Origin: Neoechinorhynchus agilis
Lineage: Eukaryota > Acanthocephala
Direction of reading: 5' to 3'
Assembly: GCA_051530055.1 (NCBI GenBank)
Contig: CM121343.1
Coordinates: 1,116,001-1,180,000 of the forward strand
DNA: 64,000 nt
The number at the start of each line of letters is the position of its first letter. Positions within the stretch are counted from its first letter, which is position 1. A model generated the notes under the pieces. That model did no database searches. It worked only from the letters and a program-made list of their open reading frames with translations, and was not told where the DNA came from. Shown here in pieces: positions 32,700 through 40,902 of the stretch. The position numbers and the translations under genes were made by a program.

Positions 32700-33056
32700 G
32701 TGATATGGTCGAATTTCTTCGTGCCTCGGATTTGGGCAATATTGGGTTCCTCTGACCGTTATGAGTGTAACAATGTGGATGGATATATGAACGAAGCTCT
32801 GCCTAAGACTAAGAATTCATTAGCATTGTGGATGAGCGATCAAAAGTTGTATAATCTACTACTTTCCGGTCCTCGCGAATTTATGTATGTCGCTCCGAAA
32901 TATAGTATGAGCTTTTTCAAAACTCGCCATATCGTACGCTCTGACGATTCTCCAAACGCTCAATCTGTCAAATGCGAATTGATTTGGAAAGGATCCGAAG
33001 TGTTATTAAAAGAGTCAAATGCGTGGTCAAGAGGGTCGTCAAGTGATAGGGATTAA
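32700..33056 (+). CDS. Hypothetical ORF at right edge of duplicate 2
   Basis: 118 codons, identical to 12681-13088 up to the duplication edge apart from one Asn/Asp difference, then a different C-terminus. Hypothetical. The changed end shows that the edge of the duplication cuts this frame. Confidence 0.3.
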   Translation: MIWSNFFVPRIWAILGSSDRYECNNVDGYMNEALPKTKNSLALWMSDQKLYNLLLSGPREFMYVAPKYSMSFFKTRHIVRSDDSPNAQSVKCELIWKGSEVLLKESNAWSRGSSSDRD

Positions 33057-33089
33057 ATCAACGATTCATCGTTAACATAGTTAAGACTC

Positions 33090-33330
33090 TTACTTTTAGT
33101 ACCATTTGCTTTTTTGCAAGAGGAAGACAACCGGAGCAGAGACTTAACATGTTTTATAAATTTTTACCAAATATAATGAAAATTAAGTGGTTATCTTATG
33201 ATTCAATGAACATGTTAATTAAAGACCTTGATATATTCTTTGTGGCTAAAATTTGGTTCAGTTTGTGTCAATGGTCCGTTCAGTTATGTTTGACAGCTTC
33301 ATTCTCGAGGGGCATCATTCTATTGAGGAG
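33090..33330 (+). mobile_element. LINE ORF2 C-terminal fragment
   Basis: The frame around 33100-33300 reads ICFFARGRQPEQRLNMFYKF and later VAKIWFSLCQ, aligning with ICFFARGRPPENRLSFYLTM and LSKIWFYSYC of the intact LINE at 2784-6925. The 5' parts are missing. A start codon in the middle of this homology produces the 82-codon ORF at 33149-33397. Confidence 0.65.
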
Positions 33331-33829
33331 TGTCTCCTTTTATGCAATGGCTACCAAAGTCCAACTTGCGAGCGCTTGGGCTGGGACCCCCAATTGATGG
33401 GCTGGTCATGCCTAGCCCCGGGCACCACCGCATCTATCGTTAATCACGGAAGCCTATCAGATTCACATCATGCGATTATGGAGAAGCCAATCAAGCAGCT
33501 GGTTATCTAAACGAAGTTCTTGGGCTTTTTAGGCGCATGATAGCTGGACTCAACCAATGTGACAAGTGCAATTCTAGTGGAAACCTACGGCCTAGAGCAG
33601 AGCATTGGATTTGCAGCGTCAATATGAAAAGTAATCATCGGCTCAGTGAAATCCATTGAAGACGAATGATGAACGCATAACCAAAACAACGAAATCGCCC
33701 AAAGATGAACTCCTAAACACAATACAACACAATCGCCATCTCATTGACACGACAAATTTATCCCAATGTTATAACTCCAAGATGCTCGAATTTTAAAACG
33801 ATCGGGAGAATAATGGTTCGCCATTTAAT

Positions 33830-34062
33830 AGGCAAAAATGGAAGGTTAGAAATTAGATTTCGGCTGGGCGAAGAATATGATTTAGCGACGGTTATTTACA
33901 GTAAAAAGTTCGGAACGGTTTATAAAGGGCGAAGTGAGTTTACAAACAAAGACGTGTCAATCAAAGTCGAGGAGAGCCCACTTGACCACATCGACACAAC
34001 TACGGAATGTACAATCCCAGCCAATTTTTTGACTCAGTGTGAGCGCTGTATTCTATTTTAAG
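33830..34062 (+). pseudogene. Kinase N-lobe-like fragment (CK1-like?)
   Basis: ORF 33744-34061 contains IRFRLGEEYDLATVIYSKKF, then GTVYKGRSEFTNKDVSIKVE. The pattern (glycine-poor loop F-G-x-V-Y-K-G, then V-x-I-K-V-E) resembles casein-kinase-1 type N-lobes, where VAVKLE is common. The loop lacks its first glycines and nothing beyond the lysine region is present. It does not align closely with the DYRK-like piece 2 kb upstream. It could be chance; I hold the kinase reading loosely. Confidence 0.35.
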
Positions 34063-34169
34063 ATTTTTACTAGCAAGCCGGTTTGTTTTATATCATCATT
34101 AAGTTTTTCCCTTACACCCAGCGTATTTTTTAAGCATTTAACCTTTGAATCTGACAGTGAAAAATAATG

Positions 34170-34450
34170 AGCAACATATCTGTATCTGAAAAAGTAAAAT
34201 TGAGAAAAGACATACGGGAGAACTTGATCGAACGAAAAACGAGGCGATGTTTGCTGCACTTAGGGGAACGAGCTGGTCGGAGCTGATTGACTCTGTTAAG
34301 AAGGTCAAAGAGAAGGACCCAAGAGGATTAGTCAAAGACGCTGTTGGTGGAGACAAAGCCCTAAAAACTCAGGAGCTCAATTCTCAAATCATAATTTCCG
34401 CCTGATTGGTACAGTGTTCAATAAAGGTCGCGCCGTCGACCAGTGTTAGT
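34170..34450 (+). mobile_element. Short retroelement ORF fragment
   Basis: Two frames, KVKLRKDIRENLIERK and WSELIDSVKKVKEKDPRGLV, lead into sequence matching 13358-13435 ('ttggtacagtgttcaataaa', 'ggtcgcgccgtcgacc'). In that location it is followed by LINE ORF1 sequence; here it runs straight into the PLE terminal piece at 34450. The function of the encoded segment is unknown. Confidence 0.45.
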
Positions 34451-34570
34451 GTAAAACTTACTGACAATCACTGAAGAAGGCCAACGCATTGGTCGAATAT
34501 TCTGATTAATATATTCATAATTTTTTCCTTCAGTTCACCATCATAATTAAAGTTATCACACTGTTCGGTC
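34450..34570 (+). mobile_element. PLE 3' terminal piece
   Basis: CTGAAGAAGGCCAACGCATTGGTCGAATATTCTG at 34471 onward, then 'attaatatattcataatttt' and 'ccttcagttcaccatcataa'. Near-identical to 20690-20770, and to the reverse complement of 51436-51545. 'gtgttagtgtaaaacttact' precedes it, as at the end of the cassette near 51545. Confidence 0.65.
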
Positions 34571-34596
34571 ATATCCTCCTCAGGTTGTTCCCAGAG

Positions 34597-34860
34597 ATGG
34601 GAGATAAATTCTCTAAGTATGGCGGATCAAACATTTGGGAGTTGCAGAAGGGTGACAAGGTATGCTTAGACAAAGCTATCAAAATCGAAATACCAAAGAA
34701 ATTGCCACGGGAACAGGAGAGAGCTGAGAAACTGCTACTAAAATTACACAAGTCTACAAAAAACAGGAATGAAGATTTTGAACCAGTAGCTAAGCGGTTG
34801 AGATCTAGGAACGACTGCGTTAATTACGCACAAGTGATGATTGAATGTCGCGATCGCTAA
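34597..34860 (+). CDS. Hypothetical 87-residue Lys/Glu-rich ORF
   Basis: MGDKFSKYGGSNIWELQKGD, KIEIPKKLPREQERAEKLLL and ending in VNYAQVMIECRDR. Highly charged and probably helical. It starts immediately after the PLE end and before an R2-like piece, so it is probably retroelement-derived. No family recognised. Confidence 0.25.
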   Translation: MGDKFSKYGGSNIWELQKGDKVCLDKAIKIEIPKKLPREQERAEKLLLKLHKSTKNRNEDFEPVAKRLRSRNDCVNYAQVMIECRDR

Positions 34861-34999
34861 CAGGACCGCTCCGTGTGGATGCTTTACAACAAGTGTAAAA
34901 GCAGGCTCGAAGTACAAAACTGACAAAAAATATACCATAGGTTGCAAGCAATTCAAGCCAGACCTAACAATATAATATAAAGTATACAGCGACGTGTTC

Positions 35000-35690
35000 A
35001 TCGCGGATACGGCCTTAACCGGTGAACTGAATTCGATTGGCGGCAGTCTCTACAAGAGAATCGGGTGCTTGGCTCAACGCTCTCCCAATCGCTTCTGTGG
35101 TTACCCTTCTCGCCGACGAGACTGTAAGAATTGCAGTGTCATCCGATTGCTGCCGCTGAGGAGCGACCGCGGAGCCATCGGGACGCCATGGTCTTGTCTG
35201 TCGTCAATACGGCGGAATGTTCTCACAACACGCCGAAGTGAACGCAATTCTTAGTCGTGTCCTGAATACTGCGAATGCGCCCAACTTCCTAGAAGCGAGC
35301 AATCTTTGCTGACTCGATAGCCAACGTAGACTGGACGGTGTCACAGTATTCCCATGGCGAGGGGAGGCAAATACCTTCTCTGGGACGCCATTCGCAGCCA
35401 GCAACATAAAATTCGCCGTTGTAAACCACGGGAATAAGCAAACCACGCTGAAGAATGTAACAAGACGAAATACCGAGACCTGGGTCGAAATCATTATTTC
35501 GCTCCCTTTGGAGTCGGGACACTCGGATCGTTTGGTACCACGGAGCTGGGCATGGTCAAACAATTGTCCACGAAGCTCAGACGAATCACTGGCGATCCGA
35601 GGGCAGGAGCATTCCTTCTGCAAAACATAGCCAACGAGGGAATGCTGCACCCGTACTTTGGACCGTTACACCAGGACGGCAGCTGAGTTA
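35000..35690 (+). mobile_element. R2-like LINE fragment, C-terminal domain
   Basis: Frames around 35120-35330 give CRCGATADAMGLHGLVCRQY and SQHAEVNAILSRVLNTANAP, aligning with the fragment at 830-1470 (CRCGSFVDAFGRHGPVCRKS). Further on are RRLDGVTVFPWRGEAN and, after frame changes, TGDPRAGAFLLQNIANEGML. Position and motif order fit the CCHC plus restriction-like endonuclease tail. Dead by several frameshifts. 35246-35530 is almost identical to 51564-51848. Confidence 0.6.
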
Positions 35691-35851
35691 TCAGAGCGGT
35701 GGTGTGAATATTCGTAAATGAATTCCAGGAATGTATACTAATTTTAGTTTAATAACTAAATAATCAACATTTTTTCTCAAAAAATAAATTCTATAAATTT
35801 AAATAAAAAGTCTGAATAGCCAGATTGTCAAAGAATAGAAGGGAAAAAACA

Positions 35852-36535
35852 TTAAGGCAGTGGCATATAAGACAAAAGGAAAATCCCTCAATGCTGGCAT
35901 AGGTTCTGCAAGAGCTGACCCACCAACTGGTGTGATTTATAGCATACCGTGTGAAGATTGTGCCAGATCCTAAATAGGACAAACTAACAGTCTCTGCCGC
36001 AGAATCTATGAACATAGGTATGCACTGAGGAAAAATGATGCGAACTCAGCGATAGTCAATCATGTTGATGCAACGGGACACTCAATCAACTTTGACAATG
36101 TCAATGTTTTATTCCGTAGCGACAATCGATATGTTCGTGTTATCGCTGAGTCGATTTTTATTAAACAATATGATACAATGGAAGGCAATAAGGCGGACTA
36201 TGTACTCAAAATGAGTATTGCAATCACTTAAAAAACTTTACTACCCCTTTTAGACATCCTGGAGAAGACTCACAAGTGAGTCGAAATATTGACCCTTTTA
36301 CTTTGAATAATTTAATAAATTTCGCCAAATCGGGAAAAAACATGTATCCTTCGATTTTCACAATCACTTAAAGATTTATGGCGAATCTTCCCTGGATTTA
36401 ATCAACAGTATGGAGAGATTAGAGCTTAAAAACGTACGACAAAATATGGCGATCGATTTCCTGTCTGAATGTATGTGTTATGGCGAAGCCGCATTTTTTT
36501 GAGATTTTACAGTCAACAATCATAAATGTTCAGCT
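35852..36535 (+). repeat. Third copy of the duplicated segment, left part
   Basis: Matches 10132-10790 at about 98-99%, starting at 'ttaaggcagtggcatataag'. It contains the PLE GIY-YIG frame (same internal stop) and the terminal hairpin at 36259-36290. It is interrupted at 36560 by the intact PLE, and the match resumes at about 39609. A ~95-bp sequence at this joint, split by the PLE, is absent from copies 1 and 2. Confidence 0.85.
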
Positions 36536-36559
36536 TCAGTAGTTTTTATTTACGAGAGT

Positions 36560-36839
36560 GGTTTTTTGATTTTTTGGACGTTGAGGGACACACACACAAT
36601 CTTTTATTGAATCCGATATTTCGGCGCCTCACGCCTTCTTCAGGTTCCTTGATAATCTAAAACACACAAAGGGAGTTCACAAGAGGTCCATGCTCCCTGT
36701 CAATTCGTCTCGGCGGTTCAGGTTTTCCCGTTCGCGGCCGAGATCCCCACTTGCACCCGACCGCACTACTTAATCACGGTTGATCAGCAGGGCTTCCGAG
36801 ATAGAGAGTTCAATGGGATCTGATGCCCGATAAAGAACC
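36560..36839 (-). repeat. PLE left terminal inverted repeat
   Basis: Reverse complement of 39227-39501 with a few differences. It includes the last ~50 codons of the ORF in antisense and the terminal hairpin (36616-36643, minus strand GGCG/CGCC stem). Confidence 0.9.
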
Positions 36840-36851
36840 ATAAATCGATCG

Positions 36852-39389
36852 ATGTGGATAACCTTGAAGCGACTCCGTTGGCAATCGCTGCAAAAATGCC
36901 TGAGGGATGCGAGGACGGCTGTATATTGCCACAAAAGAAATTTAAGGCTCATCAATGGGGAATTGCGAGAAATATGTTCACCTGACGAATATCAATGGGT
37001 GATGAATTGGTCGCAGCGCAATGTAATTACCCACAAGTGGATGGTGAAGAATCGTCTTAAGGATAAGTTTAAAAAACTGATAGGTGGTTCAGCAAATGTC
37101 AGAACGGTTAAATCAGCTGAAAAACAACCTGACTCGAATGCAAGGGACGACGATCGAGGGGACAGAGTCACAATGATACCAAAGGGATTACTAACGAAAG
37201 ATCAATTGAATGTTCTTTCCAAAGGACCATCGTTTGTACCAGCTAAGAAAATGGATGACCGTGACGTTTTTCAGATGGAGATCGATGTGGCGCGCCTAGC
37301 GTATCAAATAAGAGTTCAGTCAATGAAAGAGAAAGTGAATACAATGGATGGAAATGGGCCTAGCAGTGTGGAAACAAGGAATCAAGTGGCAAAGCGCGTG
37401 CGATTTGGATTCGAAGGTCGTTTTGTTGCGGTGCCCCGAGCAGATGACGCTGTTGAGAGGAAGATTCTTGCCTTAAAGGACAAACTCAATTCCTTGTGCA
37501 TATCGCAAATGGGACGATCAATCAACAATTTGTGTGCTGAAGAGAGGAACGCACTATTGTCCTTAAAGCGTGCAACTGAGAATAAGGCCTTCAGAATATC
37601 TGTGAGTGACAAGGGCGGTGAATTCGTCGTAATGGATTCTGCAGTTGAAGATTCGATGATGAACAGTTTGTTATCCGATAATTCGCTCTACGAACCAGAA
37701 TCCAAGGATGATTGTGAAGAGAAAAGGAAGCAGATAAATGCAACCCTTCGCAAGGTTGTAACGTCCAGAGGCCTAAAGGGAATGCAGGCTTATTGTCAAG
37801 GCCCGCTACGAACACCGGTGCTTTATGCATTAGCAAAAACGCACAAAATGGATGTTACGGTGGAAGAGGGAGGGATAGTGAAGGGAATGCCAATCATCTC
37901 AGCCATCAATGGACCAGCATACAGAGTGTCCAAGTTTCTTGCTCGCGTTCTGAGTCCTATATTGAAGAGCTCGCCATCGTTTGTGGCCAACTCTGCACAA
38001 ATGCTGGACCTTTTGGACGCTAGAAAGGACGAGCTCAGTCGCAGCAGGGTAATGTCCTTCGACTTTGTGAGCTTGTACTCCAATGTCGACAATCAAGCGG
38101 CACTCATAATGCTAGGTAAGAGACTGTGTGAGGAAAGGAATACAATCGATTTGTGTGGCTTAGAGATCGAAGATGTGATGGTGTTGACCCGTCTTGTGTT
38201 GGAATGCAACCGGTTCCAATACAAAAACCGGCTATACAGGCAAGTCCGTGGTCTCGCGATGGGCAACTGCCTAGCTCCCATATTAGCTTGCACTTTCCTT
38301 GATGGGTTGGAAAGGCATCACATCTACCCACAATTGTCGTCGAGTCAATTATATCTCCGATACGTGGATGATGTGTTGCTGACCTACCGACAGGATTGTG
38401 AGGTTGATATAATCGGGCAAAGCCTCAATTCGATGAATCCGAATGGTCATATTCAGGTTACGCGAGATCAACCACGTGACTACCTGCCCTTCCTGAACAT
38501 AAAGCTAAAAGCAGACAATCCTGCCGAACACAACTGGTTCAGGAAACCGTGCAAGAAGGATATTGTCCTGCATCGACGATCGCACCACCCATGGGCTGTG
38601 AAACAAGCAATCTTCGGAGAAATGCTTAGAACGGCACAAATGTGTTCGTCGACGGCTCTCGTAAGGAAGGAAGCGGAGGAACGGGTCTGTGAATTGCTCG
38701 AAAAGAACGGCTATTCGAAGCTGGATCTTAAGAGGATGATGCAAAGAATGGAACGACCAGTTGGAAGTCGAAACCGGAAAAACGATCTTCCTCTTCTTCG
38801 AATCCCGTACGTGTCCGAACATTTTACTTGGAACGTTAAGAAGGCCATACGTGACTGCGGCATTGAAGCACGAGTAGTGCACAGGACAAATCCGTCGCTA
38901 AAGCGGATGCTAATGCGGACAATGCATCACGAAGATACGAGGATTTGCCCAAAGGCCTGTCTGATGTGCAAGCACTGCCCGAAGAATGCTGGGGCAAAAA
39001 GCGATTGCTTCTCAAGCAACGTCGTCTACGAGATCACCTGCAGGAACTGTAAGGACGAAGGACGTTCCTGCAATTATGTCGGGAAAACAGAGCGAACACT
39101 GCGTGAACGCATCACTGAGCACGTGCGTAATGCATGCAATCCGACCAGTCCAGCGTACGCATCAACGCCCTGGGGCACCCACTTCGCTACCCGCCACGAG
39201 GGAGCCAGCCCGGTTTTTGACGTTGGGGTTCTTTATCGGGCATCAGATCCCATTGAACTCTCTATCTCGGAAGCCCTGCTGATCAACCGTGATTGGGTAG
39301 CGCGGTCGTGTGCAAGTGGGGATCTCGGCCGCGAACGGGAAAACCTGAACCGCCGGGACGAATTGACAGGGAGCATGGACCTCTTGTGA
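36852..39389 (+). CDS. PLE reverse transcriptase with GIY-YIG endonuclease
   Basis: 845 residues, uninterrupted, close to the usual size for EN-bearing PLEs. The N-terminal basic, helical region is followed by RT motifs: FDFVSLYSNVDNQAALIMLG (motif A-like, with the catalytic Asp), RGLAMGNCLAPILACTFLDG (motif B) and YLRYVDDVLLTYR (motif C, YVDD). After a linker comes a Cys-rich CPKACLMCKHC, then NVVYEITCRNC and CNYVGKTERTLRERITEH, the GIY-YIG nuclease core, with an EALLIN stretch further on. It nicks target DNA and reverse-transcribes the element RNA. The ATG at 36852 is the first in frame after the inverted repeat. The C-terminus extends into the right repeat. Confidence 0.9.
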   Translation: MWITLKRLRWQSLQKCLRDARTAVYCHKRNLRLINGELREICSPDEYQWVMNWSQRNVITHKWMVKNRLKDKFKKLIGGSANVRTVKSAEKQPDSNARDDDRGDRVTMIPKGLLTKDQLNVLSKGPSFVPAKKMDDRDVFQMEIDVARLAYQIRVQSMKEKVNTMDGNGPSSVETRNQVAKRVRFGFEGRFVAVPRADDAVERKILALKDKLNSLCISQMGRSINNLCAEERNALLSLKRATENKAFRISVSDKGGEFVVMDSAVEDSMMNSLLSDNSLYEPESKDDCEEKRKQINATLRKVVTSRGLKGMQAYCQGPLRTPVLYALAKTHKMDVTVEEGGIVKGMPIISAINGPAYRVSKFLARVLSPILKSSPSFVANSAQMLDLLDARKDELSRSRVMSFDFVSLYSNVDNQAALIMLGKRLCEERNTIDLCGLEIEDVMVLTRLVLECNRFQYKNRLYRQVRGLAMGNCLAPILACTFLDGLERHHIYPQLSSSQLYLRYVDDVLLTYRQDCEVDIIGQSLNSMNPNGHIQVTRDQPRDYLPFLNIKLKADNPAEHNWFRKPCKKDIVLHRRSHHPWAVKQAIFGEMLRTAQMCSSTALVRKEAEERVCELLEKNGYSKLDLKRMMQRMERPVGSRNRKNDLPLLRIPYVSEHFTWNVKKAIRDCGIEARVVHRTNPSLKRMLMRTMHHEDTRICPKACLMCKHCPKNAGAKSDCFSSNVVYEITCRNCKDEGRSCNYVGKTERTLRERITEHVRNACNPTSPAYASTPWGTHFATRHEGASPVFDVGVLYRASDPIELSISEALLINRDWVARSCASGDLGRERENLNRRDELTGSMDLL

Positions 39390-39501
39390 ACTCCCTTTGT
39401 GTGTTTTAGATTATCAAGGAACCTGAAGAAGGCGTGAGGCGCCGAAATATCAGATTCAATAAAAGATTGTGTGTCCCTCAACGTCCAAAAAATCAAAAAC
39501 C
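39227..39501 (+). repeat. PLE right terminal inverted repeat with hairpin
   Basis: Pairs with 36560-36839. It includes the end of the ORF and, at 39423-39450, CTGAAGAAGGCGTGAGGCGCCGAAATATC: a short GGCG/CGCC stem framed by CTGAAGAA and GAAA. PLE terminal repeats in many animals carry hammerhead ribozymes (CUGANGA...GAAA); this fits that pattern except for an extra A before the stem. Confidence 0.85.
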
Positions 39502-39599
39502 ATATACATGAGGATACACAATAAAGAGGCCTTCAATCAGCTTAAATTTACGAGAGTAATAAAAGCAAGATAAAATTTTTAGGATTTTCACTACCTCAG

Positions 39600-40577
39600 G
39601 TTTCTTCGGCCGGCTAAAATATTGTAACTATGATGGTGGTCATCTTTTTTCTAGACGTCAGTCAAAAGCGACTCATTAAAATTCACAACAGTTTCACCCC
39701 TTTAGGATAAATGATGTTCGTTCCGACGTTTAGGATCGTTTATTCTTAGTAAATATCCACGACATAATCATCATAATTTGCTCGAAGATGACATGAGCGA
39801 TTTAATTGGTAGCCAAAAACAACATTTTAGGGATTGAGATCGCATGGATGCTTTGCCGTTCATTTATTTTACTGTTTCGATATGCATATTCTGTAAAAAG
39901 CGAAAAGGGTAGTAAACTACTTCGCAGGCTAAATTTTCCCCCCTAATTTAATTTTTATCCGAAGTTCAAGTGAGAGCTGGGAGATTCCGACAATTCGCGA
40001 TTATTTTCATTAACCTTGTCGATCGAGCCGTTAAAGCAATGGATCGCGAATGGAAGGTGGGCCAATACAAGCAATCGCGCTGAAACACTGCTCAAAACGA
40101 GGACACACATGGAGTTGCATGAACTGCAATAATATTTTCAAAACAATGTCAACAATAAACAATTGATTATAAAAACAGCTGAGATCCATGTTTGAGGTCC
40201 GTGTTAATTTAAGGGTCCACTCGCGAACCCTTTGAATCGAGACTACAATTTCAAACTCATCTTACTTCGTTCATGGTTCAAATTACGATCGAGAATATCA
40301 AGCGAGCGTAAGCTCTCGGTCACGATAATAAAGTTTATATCCAGGGAGACTTAATTGGCGAGGGCAGTTTCGGGCAAATCCTCAAATGCTAACAGAAGGG
40401 TTTCAGCCGCAAACTTGCAGTTAAGATCCTAAACAACGCGATTGGAAACATCGATAAAGATGACAATGAAGTTGCAATGTTTAAGGCAATAAAAGAGACC
40501 GAGGGAGAACGAGCTAATATTACAGTTTCTCTTGAAATGTTCAACTACTGTGGTCATCGGTGCATGATTCTTGAGCA
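39600..40577 (+). repeat. Third copy of the duplicated segment, right part
   Basis: Matches 10799-11770 from 'cggccggctaaaatattgta' to 'ttcttgagca', with scattered substitutions (about 98%). Beyond 40577 it diverges from copies 1 and 2 but keeps reading as kinase, so this copy preserves more of the original context. Confidence 0.85.
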
Positions 40578-40632
40578 TTACGAAATGGATCTTCATGTGA
40601 TTATGATCACGTTTTGTGACCAATGCAAATAA
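40282..40632 (+). pseudogene. DYRK-like protein kinase fragment (copy 3, longest)
   Basis: The same glycine loop and KLAVKILNNAIGN region as copies 1 and 2, including the same in-frame stop after the loop, but the frame continues past CGHRCMILEH as YEMDLHVIMITFCDQCK and then a stop. DYRK kinases have a hinge of the form ELLS-NLYELI, so EHYEMDLHVIM fits the hinge and the start of helix D. The ancestral fragment was therefore longer, and copies 1 and 2 derive from a version cut at 11770. Confidence 0.65.
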
Positions 40633-40902
40633 ATCGATGGTTCTCCGTGGGATACCGAATTTTGCAAGATTTAGAAAATCTAGAATATTTGAACGTTGTT
40701 CATGGGACGCTTGCAGTAGTTTTATTCAACTTTCACAACACGCTTCCAGCGTTTAACTCAAAAAATTAACCTTTTAGCTTTTCACGTTTTCCCAAGAATT
40801 TTGGAATTTAATAGTTTTCGCACACACATAAATGATTCATAATGTGCGATCGATATCACGAAACGCGATGGTGTATCATCATACGGCAAAAACAGGGGCA
40901 CA
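40633..40902. other. Spacer with no recognisable feature
   Basis: No ORF or repeat recognised between the kinase remnant and the next LINE. Confidence 0.4.

Larger units (their letters stand above)
28968..33012 (+). repeat. 4.05-kb duplicated segment, copy 2
   Basis: Direct copy of 8949-12993, offset 20,019. The few differences I noticed are near 28981, 31539, 32353, 32361 and 32779. It contains the same PLE piece (30124-30619), kinase remnant (31494-31789), small split ORF (31828-32390) and 68-bp repeat (32422). Left and right flanks differ entirely from those of copy 1, which places the ends within a base or two. I found no target-site duplication around either copy, so it is unlikely to be a simple transposon. 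Confidence 0.9.
36560..39545 (+). mobile_element. Intact Penelope-like element with terminal inverted repeats
   Basis: About 3.0 kb, bounded by the 12-bp target duplication atttacgagagt (36548-36559 and 39546-39557). The body carries one 845-codon ORF. The first ~280 bp (36560-36839) are the reverse complement of 39227-39501, so a partial copy of the element's own 3' end is attached head-on at its 5' side, a known PLE configuration. A ~44-bp unique tail (39502-39545) ends the element. The open ORF and clean target duplication make it the youngest insertion seen in this part of the window; it postdates the third segmental copy that it splits. Confidence 0.9.

Noticed and set aside
36560-39545. 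Treating the inverted-repeat PLE as a DNA transposon
   Set aside because: The terminal inverted repeat is a copy of the element's own coding 3' end and the ORF is an RT/GIY-YIG protein, not a transposase.
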